Assembly: GCF_003572205.1 (NCBI RefSeq)
Contig: NZ_QXNY01000004.1
Coordinates: 620,548 to 684,547 of the forward strand
Origin: Algihabitans albus
GTDB lineage: Bacteria > Pseudomonadota > Alphaproteobacteria > Kiloniellales > DSM-21159
Direction: 5' to 3'
Length of the DNA: 64,000 bases
The translations under genes and the position numbers were made by a program. Numbering within the stretch: the first letter of the stretch is position 1; every line of letters begins with the position of its first letter. The notes under the pieces were generated by a model, which saw only the letters and a program-made list of their open reading frames with translations, searched no databases and had not been told where the DNA came from. Shown here piece by piece: positions 17,017 to 24,450 of the stretch.

Positions 17017-17370
17017 TCAGGAGGCCGATGCCGCCCAAGGGCGCGCCAAGACTGCCGAGTAGCTTGTGGCGTAGAGGATCCGGTCTTCGATGTCGCCCAC
17101 GAGATTACCGTGCCGGGCGGCTGTTTCCTGTTTGATGTCCTTCCATTCCTGATTCGCCATGAAGGCGTTCCAAGCCGCATCCTTCGCGGCCTCGTCGGGC
17201 CATTCCAACAGGTAGACGAACTCCGTCCGATCCTCTTTTCGCGTTTCCCACATGGCGAGGATGGAAAACCCGTAGGTCTGCATGATCCGCTGCGCATGAT
17301 CGCGGAACCGCTCATGGAAAGCCGTCTTGTTCTCCTCGAAAATCTCGTAGATGCGAAGCTGATTGATCAT
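17017..17370 (-). CDS. NIPSNAP family protein
   Basis: A 117-residue single-domain protein opening MINQLRIYEIFEENKTAFHE, with MWETRKEDRTEFVYLLEWPDEAAKDAAWNAFM in the middle, the dimeric alpha-beta barrel pattern of NIPSNAP proteins. Bacterial members are of unknown function and often neighbour hydrolases or oxidoreductases. Start ATG 17370 has a good ribosome site on the coding strand (GGAGAACGAAATG). It follows the phosphatase-fold gene on the same strand after 53 bp, so the two may be cotranscribed. Confidence 0.82.
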   Translation of the reverse strand: MINQLRIYEIFEENKTAFHERFRDHAQRIMQTYGFSILAMWETRKEDRTEFVYLLEWPDEAAKDAAWNAFMANQEWKDIKQETAARHGNLVGDIEDRILYATSYSAVLARPWAASAS

Positions 17371-17423
17371 TTCGTTCTCCAACTGCTGCCTCTTCGCTTC
17401 CAGGGCCCTTGGCTGAAACTGCC

Positions 17424-18629
17424 CTAGAATTCGCCGAAGCGGTAGATACTCTCGTTCAAGGCCAGGCGCAGCGTCTCCAGGACCCAGTCGTTCGCCTCGA
17501 TCATCCGATCCAGGTCTTCCGCCTCGTGCCATTCCATGATGCGTTCGGGCGTGAAGAACTGATACTCCGAAAGAAGCGCGTGGGTCAGCTCCATCAGCAG
17601 CAAGTTCATTCTCGGCTCCGTCGAGGCTGCGAGGACGGCCTGAGCATGGAGCTGCCGGTAGGTTCTGATCTGCCGGTTGATTGTTGCGAGCTGACGCGGA
17701 TGATCGCCTGCCTCGCCTAGCGCCAAGACACCGGAAAGCACGCGCCCGGCTCCCCCGTCGCTGGTTGGAGGAGACAGTCCCATCAAGGCGGTGATCGTCG
17801 GTGCCACGTCGATGCTTTCCGCGTAGTCGAGCACCCGACCCTCAGCCACGCCCGGTCCGGCGAAGATGAGGGGGGTAAGCGCGGCCTCCTCATCCAATGT
17901 GAGGTGCCAGCCGTGAGGCGACTGGCCGTCGCCCATGACGACGAAGAGCGTGTCGTGAAGCTGCCCGCGAGACTCCAGGAATGCGATCAGCCGGCCAACT
18001 TGGCGGTCGGCGTTTTCGGCGGCCGCACGGTAGGGTGACTCGGGATGAAAGATACTCTGCGCCCAGGGCTCGTCGGACAGGTTCTTGCCGGAGCGAACGC
18101 GACCGGCCGCGCCTGTCTCCTGCAGCATGATACGCATGAAGACGATGTCTCCTTCGGCCTCTAAGGCAGACATCGTGAAATCCATGACCTCCGCGTCCGT
18201 CACGCCCGATGCGGTCAGCGCATAGTCGAACCCCTCGTTGAGCGATCGGTAGGCTGCGCTTCCGGCGGCGTGCAGTGTTCTTCCGCGGCTGCGGAAAACC
18301 TGCTGAAGAAAAACCGGTTCCTCCCTCAGAAACGCGGTCCCGGCCAGGGTCGAGACGTTGGGGAAGGACGTGCTGTGCCAATCTCCGTAGTCTCCGACCG
18401 TTGGATGCGCCGGGAACAGCAGAACAGCCGTCTCCACCGAGGTTCCGCGCGTCCGCAGGGCCTGAATGTTGGAAAGGCCGAAGCGATCGATGGAAGCAGG
18501 GTGCAGCCCATCGATTTTCAAGAGAATCGCGCGGCCTGGTTCTGCCGCATCCGATTGAGCGAGCGCGGGACTGACCGAAAAGATAGATGCCGCAGCGGTC
18601 AGTAGAACAAGGAGGAAGCCCCGGGTCAT
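17424..18629 (-). CDS. Secreted alkaline-phosphatase/sulfatase-superfamily enzyme
   Basis: A 401-residue protein. The signal peptide MTRGFLLVLLTAAASIFS ends at ALAQ, so the enzyme is periplasmic. The metal-binding core of the superfamily is visible: Asp in ILLKIDGLHP, the nucleophile region LLFPAHPTVGDYGDWHS, then FVVMGDGQSPHGWH with the paired Asp/His metal ligands, and a C-terminal YAESIDVAPTITALMGL typical of sulfatases and phosphodiesterases. The C-terminal 100 residues are helical and specific to this protein. Start ATG 18629 is preceded by GGAGAA, which lies inside a 9-bp inverted repeat (18632-18665). The substrate (phosphate, sulfate or phosphonate ester) is not predictable. Confidence 0.78.
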   Translation of the reverse strand: MTRGFLLVLLTAAASIFSVSPALAQSDAAEPGRAILLKIDGLHPASIDRFGLSNIQALRTRGTSVETAVLLFPAHPTVGDYGDWHSTSFPNVSTLAGTAFLREEPVFLQQVFRSRGRTLHAAGSAAYRSLNEGFDYALTASGVTDAEVMDFTMSALEAEGDIVFMRIMLQETGAAGRVRSGKNLSDEPWAQSIFHPESPYRAAAENADRQVGRLIAFLESRGQLHDTLFVVMGDGQSPHGWHLTLDEEAALTPLIFAGPGVAEGRVLDYAESIDVAPTITALMGLSPPTSDGGAGRVLSGVLALGEAGDHPRQLATINRQIRTYRQLHAQAVLAASTEPRMNLLLMELTHALLSEYQFFTPERIMEWHEAEDLDRMIEANDWVLETLRLALNESIYRFGEF

Positions 18630-18631
18630 AG

Positions 18632-18665
18632 CATTTCTCCGTCGAAATGTGTTGAAGGAGAAATG
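18632..18665 (-). promoter_or_regulatory. Inverted repeat containing the phosphatase gene ribosome-binding site
   Basis: CATTTCTCC (18632-18640) and GGAGAAATG (18657-18665) are perfect 9-bp inverted repeats with a 16-base loop. In the minus-strand mRNA the GGAG of the proximal arm is the Shine-Dalgarno sequence for ATG 18629, so folding would hide it. It could equally be a protein operator. Confidence 0.45.
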
Positions 18666-18732
18666 GGCGCTGCGTGGAAAAGAGAGAAATTCAATTTGCG
18701 GATCGGGCGATTTCAATCGGATATCGGCCCTT

Positions 18733-19635
18733 CTAGAGTTTTGATCGCCTCCGATGGAGATGATGGCAAACCATCTCGAGCAACTCCGGCGTCCGCCCGC
18801 TATCCGCCGTCAACCATAGTTCCGTGAAAAGCCGGTCCTGGGTATCCTTCAGCGGAATCGCTTTGACGCCCTGGATCGTCAGGTTCGCTGCCGTCAGTCG
18901 TGTGATCAAACCGACGCCCAGCCCGCCGGCGACCAGTGCCATTTGGCTGTGGAGACGCTCCGTCTCGGCAGCGATCTGAAAGTCCCGTCCCGTGCCGTGC
19001 ACGAGCGTACGGATTTTGTCGTAGAGGACGGGGCCTTGAGACTCCGGAAAGAGAATGAAGGGCTCCCGTGTAATCTCGGCGAAGCGCAACGACCTACGGC
19101 GGGCCAGGCGATGGTCGGCCGGAAGTGCGGCCCAGAAGGGATCACGTCCAAGCGACCGGCTGTCGAAGTCCGAAAGTGCCGGGATCGGCGGATGCAGTAA
19201 CCCGACATCGATCTTGCCGTGCTTCAGCGCATCGAGTTGCTGTGGCGTCGTCATCTCATGAAGTTTGGGCGCTGGTCGGCTCTGAGCTTTGAGACTACGC
19301 AGGAGTGCGGGCAGCGCTCCGTTCAAGGCGGCCGAGACGAAACCGATGCGGAGAGGCTTCGGGCGCCCAGCGACTTCCAGCAGGAGCGCCTCCGTGCGCT
19401 CCAACCGCCCGAGAATGGCGGCGGCTTCGTCCGCAAGAGCCTGCCCGGCATCCGTCAGAGTCATTCCGGCGACGCTGCGCGCGAAGAGCTGCAGGCCCAA
19501 TCGCTCTTCCAGCTGCCGGATGGCGGCCGTCAAGGGCGGTTGGCTCATGTTAAGGGCGCGGGCGGCGGCCCTCACGGTTCCCTGTTCGGCAACGGCGAGA
19601 AATTGCCGCAGCACCCGATGATCGAGAGCCGACAT
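18733..19635 (-). CDS. LysR-family transcriptional regulator
   Basis: A 300-residue LTTR. The N-terminal winged helix reads LDHRVLRQFLAVAEQGTVRAAARALNMSQPPLTAAIRQLEERLGLQLFAR (residues about 4-55), followed by a linker helix and a periplasmic-binding-protein-type effector domain from about residue 90. It is divergent from the alpha/beta hydrolase gene across a 104-bp intergenic region holding direct repeats ATCATAT and a T-N11-A-like site, so it probably controls that gene and itself. The phosphatase-fold gene downstream on the same strand (103 bp) may also be a target. The co-inducer is unknown. Confidence 0.92.
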   Translation of the reverse strand: MSALDHRVLRQFLAVAEQGTVRAAARALNMSQPPLTAAIRQLEERLGLQLFARSVAGMTLTDAGQALADEAAAILGRLERTEALLLEVAGRPKPLRIGFVSAALNGALPALLRSLKAQSRPAPKLHEMTTPQQLDALKHGKIDVGLLHPPIPALSDFDSRSLGRDPFWAALPADHRLARRRSLRFAEITREPFILFPESQGPVLYDKIRTLVHGTGRDFQIAAETERLHSQMALVAGGLGVGLITRLTAANLTIQGVKAIPLKDTQDRLFTELWLTADSGRTPELLEMVCHHLHRRRSKL

Positions 19636-19650
19636 GCGATAGCCTTACCG

Positions 19651-19690
19651 TATCATATGAGCCAGAGATAGTATTTTCAGCAGATCATAT
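19651..19690. promoter_or_regulatory. Probable LysR-type operator region
   Basis: TATCATATGAGCCAGAGATA (19651-19670) contains TATC/GATA inverted ends in the T-N11-A style of LTTR boxes. ATCATAT at 19652-19658 recurs at 19684-19690, 32 bp (three helical turns) away. The element lies between the divergent LysR and hydrolase genes, the standard place for an LTTR regulatory and activation site. Confidence 0.5.
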
Positions 19691-19739
19691 AGTGCGTCAC
19701 AGCTGCCTTTGAAGATGCACGATTTCGGGAACTGCCGAT

Positions 19740-20813
19740 ATGAAACCTGCCGATGTGAAACCTACGGTCCTATTCGCCGCTGCTCTTCTGTTCGCATCTT
19801 GCACGGCGCTCGCCAGCACGGAACGCGCGTCCTTTACGGTAACCTCGGACCCTGGCGTCGAAATCGCCGTTCGCGAAGTCGTCGATCCTACCGTTCCGCC
19901 CGTCGGCCATCCGGTTATTCTTCTGCATGGTGCCCGTGTCCCGGGTGTGCCGTCCTTCGATCTCGAGGTGACGGGCGGCAGTCTGGCCGCCGATCTCGCC
20001 GCGTCGGGCTTGGCCGTCTACATCGTCGATCTTCGCGGCTACGGAGCCTCGACGCGGCCGGCGGCCATGAATGCGCCGCGGCATCCCGCCGAGCCCCTGG
20101 TGCGGACGGGTGCGGCGGTGCGGGACCTCGCAGCCGCCGTCGACGCCGTTCTGACGCGCAGCGGTGCCGAACAGGTCGCGATCCTAGGTTGGGCAACGGG
20201 CGGACACTGGGCCGGAGCCTATGCGGCTCTCGTCCCGGAGAGAGTCTCGAAACTCGTTCTCTACAACGCACTCTACGGCTACACATCGGATCATCCCACC
20301 ATCGGGCGCGGTTCGCGGGTCGCGGATCCCAACGATCCGGAACGCTTCAACATCGAGCGCTTCCAGAACTACCGGCTGAACGCCGCCGACAGCCTTCTGC
20401 CTGGCTGGGACCGGTCCATCCCGATCGATGACAAGGCGGCCTGGCGTGCACCCGCGGTTGCCGAAGCCTACGTAGAGGCGGCGCTGGACAGCGATCCCAC
20501 GAGCGAGCAGCGCGATCCGCCGAGCTTTCGGGCGCCCTCCGGCGCCATGGCCGACAGCTTCCTGCTCGCCACCGGCGCCGCTCTGTGGGATGCGCGCCTG
20601 ATCGCCGCCGACGTCCTGGTCGTCCGGTCGGAGATCGATTTCTGGTCGCGTCCCGAGGATGTGACGCTGCTGTCAGCACACCTCGGCGCGCGTGACCGCG
20701 GCCAGCTGCGCGTCGTCGAGATTCCGCAGGCGACCCATTTCGTGCATCTCGATCGCGCTGAACGCGGCCGGGATGCCTTCTTGCAGGCGGTGACGACTTT
20801 TCTCGTTGAATGA
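19740..20813 (+). CDS. Exported alpha/beta-hydrolase-fold protein with nucleophile Ser replaced by Ala
   Basis: A 357-residue protein with an N-terminal signal sequence (hydrophobic LFAAALLFASCTALA; signal peptidase I site after ALA, or a weak lipobox at Cys). The alpha/beta hydrolase core shows the oxyanion-side motif VILLHGARVPG and DLRGYGAST. The nucleophile elbow reads ILGWATGGHWAG: the GxSxG serine is Ala152 (codon GCA). The acid (VVRSEIDFWSRPED) and His (ATHFVHLD) positions appear intact. It is therefore a pseudoenzyme, or uses another residue. The start lies in a 15-bp tandem duplication, so GTG 19755 is an alternative. Divergent from and probably controlled by the LysR gene. Confidence 0.8.
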   Translation: MKPADVKPTVLFAAALLFASCTALASTERASFTVTSDPGVEIAVREVVDPTVPPVGHPVILLHGARVPGVPSFDLEVTGGSLAADLAASGLAVYIVDLRGYGASTRPAAMNAPRHPAEPLVRTGAAVRDLAAAVDAVLTRSGAEQVAILGWATGGHWAGAYAALVPERVSKLVLYNALYGYTSDHPTIGRGSRVADPNDPERFNIERFQNYRLNAADSLLPGWDRSIPIDDKAAWRAPAVAEAYVEAALDSDPTSEQRDPPSFRAPSGAMADSFLLATGAALWDARLIAADVLVVRSEIDFWSRPEDVTLLSAHLGARDRGQLRVVEIPQATHFVHLDRAERGRDAFLQAVTTFLVE

Positions 20814-20822
20814 GGCTGCCGG

Positions 20823-22412
20823 TTAGGTCCGTGCCAGGTCCTCGCCGGCCAGGGCGCGGGCGACCAGGGCCCGACTCTCCGGCAGGCCGTAGAGTGCGAA
20901 AAAGCTACCGAGCCGCGGCCCTTGCTCCTGACCCAGAAGTACTTCGTAACAGGCCCTGAACCAATCGCGTAGGGAGGGGAAGGTCTCGCGTTTGCCGATC
21001 TCGTAGACCCGGTTCTGGATGGTCTCGCCATCGGCGCCGTCGGGTAGTGCTTCCAGTTCCGTCAACAGATCCTGGAAAGCCGGGCGTTCCTCCGGCGTGG
21101 GCGCCCGGTAGCGCTTGGCGGGCTTGACGAAATCCCGGTAGTAGACGATCGCGTAGTCGACCAGCTTCGCCAGAGTCGGATCGCTCGCCGGGCTTGCGCT
21201 CGGCGCGTAGCGGCTGATGAAGCCCCAGAGCACCTCCGGCGCGTCCGCGTTGCAGGCGCCCACCAGGTTCAGCAACAGGCTGAAGGAGAGGTGGGCGGGT
21301 TCACGCGGCGGTTCGCCGCCGTGGATGTGCCAGACCGGGTTTTCGACTTGCTTGCCCGCCGGTTCCTCCTCGAATTTGGCGAGGAAGCTCAGGTAGTCGT
21401 CCACCGTGCGGGGAATGGCATCGAAGTAAAGCCGCTTTGCGGCCCGCGGCTTCTGGTACATGAAGAGCGACAGGCTCTCCGGCGGCGCGTAGGTCAGCCA
21501 CTCCTCGACCGACAGGCCGTTGCCCTTGGATTTCGAGATCTTCTCGCCCTGCTCGTCCAGGAAGAGCTCGTAGGTAAAGCCTTCGGGCGGTTGGCCGCCG
21601 AGGATCTTGCAGATGCGCGCGCCCAGGCGTACCGACTCGATCAGATCCTTGCCGGACATCTCGTAGTCGACGCCCAGGGCCGCCCAGCGCATGCCCCAAT
21701 CGGGCTTCCATTGCAGCTTGCAGTGACCGCCGGTGACCGGCAGCTCGGCCTTGCCGCCGTCCTCGTCCTCGAAGACGATCGTTCCAGCCTCGACCTTGCG
21801 CTCCAGGATCGGGACCTGCAACACCCGCCCCGTTTTCGGCGAGATCGGCAGAAAGGGGCTGTAGGTTTGCCGCCGCTCCTCCCCGAGCGTCGGGAGCATG
21901 ACCTGCATGATCTCCTCGTAGCGCTCCAGCACTGTCAGCAGTGCGGCGTCGAATCGGCCCGAGCGATAGAAGTCGGTCGAGGATTTAAACTCGTAGTCGA
22001 AGCCGAAGGCGTCCAGGAAGGCGCGCAGGCGTGCATTGTTGTGCGCACCGAAGCTCTCGTGTTCGTCACCGAAGGGATCGGGGATCGAGGTCAGCGGCTT
22101 GCCCAGGTGCTGGGTCAGCATCTCTTTGTTCGGAACGTTGTCCGGGACCTTGCGCAGGCCGTCCATATCGTCCGAGAAGCAGAAGAGGCGCGTGGGGATG
22201 TCGCACAGACTCTGGAAGGCGTGACGGACCATGGTGGTGCGCACCACCTCGCCGAAGGTGCCGATATGCGGCAGGCCCGAGGGGCCGTAACCCGTCTCGA
22301 ACAGGGCATATCCCTTATCGGGTGTCTTGCCGTCCAGACGCTTGAGTAGCTTGCGGGCCTCGTCGAAAGGCCAAGCTTTCGCCGTCTCCGCCAGCGCGCG
22401 TTCGCTCGTCAT
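20823..22412 (-). CDS. lysK: Class I lysyl-tRNA synthetase
   Basis: A 529-residue class I LysRS, the archaeal-type enzyme found in most Alphaproteobacteria in place of class II LysS. The HIGH motif is [13 protein letters not shown] (about residue 47) and the KMSKS motif is [10 protein letters not shown] (about residue 290). [16 protein letters not shown] and [18 protein letters not shown] are class-specific. It charges tRNA-Lys in the cytoplasm. The start [16 protein letters not shown] is standard. It converges with the hydrolase gene, the stops being 9 bp apart. No other LysRS is in the window. Confidence 0.96.
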   Translation of the reverse strand: MTSERALAETAKAWPFDEARKLLKRLDGKTPDKGYALFETGYGPSGLPHIGTFGEVVRTTMVRHAFQSLCDIPTRLFCFSDDMDGLRKVPDNVPNKEMLTQHLGKPLTSIPDPFGDEHESFGAHNNARLRAFLDAFGFDYEFKSSTDFYRSGRFDAALLTVLERYEEIMQVMLPTLGEERRQTYSPFLPISPKTGRVLQVPILERKVEAGTIVFEDEDGGKAELPVTGGHCKLQWKPDWGMRWAALGVDYEMSGKDLIESVRLGARICKILGGQPPEGFTYELFLDEQGEKISKSKGNGLSVEEWLTYAPPESLSLFMYQKPRAAKRLYFDAIPRTVDDYLSFLAKFEEEPAGKQVENPVWHIHGGEPPREPAHLSFSLLLNLVGACNADAPEVLWGFISRYAPSASPASDPTLAKLVDYAIVYYRDFVKPAKRYRAPTPEERPAFQDLLTELEALPDGADGETIQNRVYEIGKRETFPSLRDWFRACYEVLLGQEQGPRLGSFFALYGLPESRALVARALAGEDLART

Positions 22413-22575
22413 CGTTCTGCTATTCCCACACCAAGAACCTCCACAGGAGGGGTGCGCAAGCTAGGGGGGCGATGGATAGCCGTCAACGCGCCCTCGATGC
22501 GATTGCAACGGGGGTGTCATGCAGGCCTGTTACGGCTGGATCGATATGGCCTTAGTTTTCTTGGGGAGAACGCGA

Positions 22576-22686
22576 ATGACGACCTACGGCGAGCACAAGA
22601 CGGTGACCGCCATGGGCCACCTGATTCTCAAGCACCCGCCCGCCATTCCCTTCATGATGATGATCGCGCCGGAGCAGGGCGCCTAA
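22576..22686 (+). CDS. 36-residue small protein (hypothetical)
   Basis: An open frame from ATG 22576 to TAA 22686 with a good ribosome site (TTGGGGAGAA, about 6-8 bases upstream). The peptide begins MTTYGEHKTVTAMGHL and contains HPPAIPFMMMIAPEQGA. It has no clear membrane helix, though the central ILKHPPAIPFMMMI is hydrophobic. No family is recognised. It lies convergent to the Spy-like gene, in the 286-bp gap between that gene and lysK. The ribosome site and amino-acid composition make it plausible, but only conservation could confirm it. Confidence 0.4.
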   Translation: MTTYGEHKTVTAMGHLILKHPPAIPFMMMIAPEQGA

Positions 22687-22698
22687 GTGCAATCCGGT

Positions 22699-23160
22699 TT
22701 AATCCGTGCGCGCGAAGAGGTGGCGGAAGAAGTCCCGCTCCTTCGCCATCTCGACGAACTGGACCCGCTGATCGGGGCTCAGATCGGCGGCCCAGCCGTG
22801 CAGGTCGGTGCCGACCCCTGCCCAGAAGGCGTTTCGGTCCCCATCGCGCGTGTTGAGAATCTGTTCCACGCGTGCCGTATCGTAGACCTCGTCGTTCAGC
22901 ATATCGACCAGCTCGTCGCGGGTCGATGTGCCCTCCGAGTATTGGCTAGCGAGTCCGTCGAGCGTGCGTTGGCGGAAATTCCGCAGACCCTCGGTTTCTT
23001 GAGGCGTGAGTGCAAGCCGTTCGGCGACACTGTCGATATGCGCTTGCGGATCGGGTCTTTCGTCACTTGCGGCAAAGTGGCCGAAGACGGCGCCGCCGAG
23101 CAAACCCAGATTGAGCAACAGGGAGAGGACGAGGGCCGTCGTTAAGAGCGGAGCGCGCAT
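22699..23160 (-). CDS. Spy/CpxP-like periplasmic protein (heavy-metal resistance domain)
   Basis: A 153-residue protein with a single N-terminal membrane helix (LLTTALVLSLLLNLGLLGGAVFG) that anchors it, then an all-helical domain with the LTPQETEGLRNFR and LSPDQRVQFVEMAKERD repeats typical of Metal_resist/Spy/CpxP proteins (the LTxxQ motif, twice). Such proteins act as periplasmic chaperones or metal sensors for envelope stress. It is the third gene of the operon sigma factor, anti-sigma factor, Spy-like (10 bp after the anti-sigma gene), consistent with an output or sensor of the sigma factor. Confidence 0.78.
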   Translation of the reverse strand: MRAPLLTTALVLSLLLNLGLLGGAVFGHFAASDERPDPQAHIDSVAERLALTPQETEGLRNFRQRTLDGLASQYSEGTSTRDELVDMLNDEVYDTARVEQILNTRDGDRNAFWAGVGTDLHGWAADLSPDQRVQFVEMAKERDFFRHLFARTD

Positions 23161-23170
23161 CGCGGGCCGC

Positions 23171-23674
23171 CTAGAGGAAGGGGGCAGGTTGAGCGCCGAA
23201 ATCGGCCACCGTCACCTGCGACGTCTGAAGGGGGGCGAGCGAGGGTGCCAGTCCCTGATTGCCGATCTCGAATCCTCCGACGCCTACGACCAGCGCCAGC
23301 GCCGCCATTGCACCCCAGCGCAGAAGCGGTTGGCCCAGTAGGCCTTCTATCCAGGCACCGGCTTCGGGGCGTGCCTTGAGCGGTGCCCGGACGATGGCCT
23401 GCGCGCGGCTGACCAGCGGCGCAGGCGCGGCCAGCGGATCTCGCGCGTCCGGCTTGAGCGCTTCACGCAACAAGGCGACGTCCTCGGCCGCCTCCGGCGC
23501 ATAGGCGATCCAGGCTTCGACCTCCGCGGCTTCGGTCTCGCTCAGGTGCCCTTCCAGCCAAGCGGCCAGGACGACCGGCCCCGGTCGCTCGACCGCGCCC
23601 CTGCCACGATCCGAGCGTGCCAAGAGCTGCCGCGCTGCGGCGCCTCCGATCTCGAACTCCTGCTCCCCAGTCAT
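23171..23674 (-). CDS. Membrane anti-sigma factor
   Basis: A 167-residue protein with a cytoplasmic N-terminal part including LAAWLEGHLSETEAAEVEAWIAYAPEAAED, the zinc-free anti-sigma helix pattern, and one membrane helix near residues 118-138 (WGAMAALALVVGVGGFEIG), leaving a short periplasmic tail. It lies 49 bp after the ECF sigma gene and 10 bp before the Spy-like gene on the same strand. It should bind and hold the sigma factor until an envelope signal releases it. Identified mainly by context and topology rather than by a sharp motif. Confidence 0.72.
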   Translation of the reverse strand: MTGEQEFEIGGAAARQLLARSDRGRGAVERPGPVVLAAWLEGHLSETEAAEVEAWIAYAPEAAEDVALLREALKPDARDPLAAPAPLVSRAQAIVRAPLKARPEAGAWIEGLLGQPLLRWGAMAALALVVGVGGFEIGNQGLAPSLAPLQTSQVTVADFGAQPAPFL

Positions 23675-23723
23675 CTCGCAACACCCCTATCTCACGAAAA
23701 CTTGTACGTCCCGTCCACGGCGG

Positions 23724-24278
23724 TCATCCCTTATCTACCTCAGCGAAATGCTGACGCAGCTTGGTCAGTGCCTTGTGGTGCATCGACCGCACCGTTTGTG
23801 CCTCGACGCCCAGCAGCGTTGCCGCTTCGGCGACGTCCTTTTCCTCGTCGTACAGCATGCGCAATACCGCGGCCTGGCGCTCCGACAGCAAACCCTCGGG
23901 AATGCGGACCGGTTGCACGGGCTCGACCGGATCGACCGCCAGCCGATACTCCGGGACGTCGTCGATCGCCTCGGCATGCACGCCGGTGGGGCGGCCGCGG
24001 CGCAGAGTGTCGATGGCCGTCGTCGTCGCGATCACGGTCAGAAAGGTGGTGATTTTCGCCTTGCCCGGATCGTAGCCGCGCAGCAGCTTGTAGTCGTTCC
24101 GGCAGAGCTTGAGGTAGACCTCCTGCACGACGTCGTCGGCCTCGTCGCCGCGACCGGCGGGCACCAGGCGCTTCTGCACGGCGGCATAGACCACCGCTGC
24201 CGTGTCGGCGACGAATCCGTCCCATGCCGGCTTGTCGCCGCGCACGAGCTGTTTGATCTGATGCGGATCTCCGGACAT
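23724..24278 (-). CDS. ECF-family RNA polymerase sigma factor
   Basis: A 184-residue ECF sigma factor: region 2 contains GDEADDVVQEVYLKLCRNDYKLLRGYDPGKAKITTFL (about residues 45-81) and region 4 contains LLSERQAAVLRMLYDEEKDVAEAATLLGVEAQTVRSMHHKALTKLR (about 130-175). The C-terminus ends HFAEVDKG. The start MSGDPHQIKQLVRGD is chosen because it aligns with other ECF starts; a longer frame to 24419 overlaps the promoter region. It heads the sigma/anti-sigma/Spy-like operon and is divergent from the DinG-like helicase. A probable self-recognised promoter lies at 24334-24360. Confidence 0.9.
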   Translation of the reverse strand: MSGDPHQIKQLVRGDKPAWDGFVADTAAVVYAAVQKRLVPAGRGDEADDVVQEVYLKLCRNDYKLLRGYDPGKAKITTFLTVIATTTAIDTLRRGRPTGVHAEAIDDVPEYRLAVDPVEPVQPVRIPEGLLSERQAAVLRMLYDEEKDVAEAATLLGVEAQTVRSMHHKALTKLRQHFAEVDKG

Positions 24279-24333
24279 GTCACGGCTAGGCAATAAAGCC
24301 TGCGAGGGCGCGAGGCCAGCCTGCAAAGCCCTG

Positions 24334-24360
24334 TACGGCAGTTTTCGCCGGGTGTTTTCC
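24334..24360 (-). promoter_or_regulatory. Probable ECF-type promoter of the sigma/anti-sigma operon
   Basis: On the minus strand GGAAAAC (24360-24354) is followed 16 bases later by CGTA (24337-24334), close to the GGAAC / CGTA pattern of many ECF promoters. This would start transcription near 24327, about 50 bases before the sigma gene ATG, and would allow autoregulation. Confidence 0.45.
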
Positions 24361-24450
24361 GCAGGAGTCCCAGCCTGGAAGCAGCAGCTATGAAACCCGC
24401 CAGTCCGAATCGGTGCCATGCCGGGCGGGGCCGCCTATACTCCGCGCGCC

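Noticed and set aside
18729-18760. TCTAGAG and GATCGCCTCC at the end of the LysR gene resemble copy C.
   Set aside because: The match is inside the LysR coding end (RRRSKL), without the GGAATCGC part.
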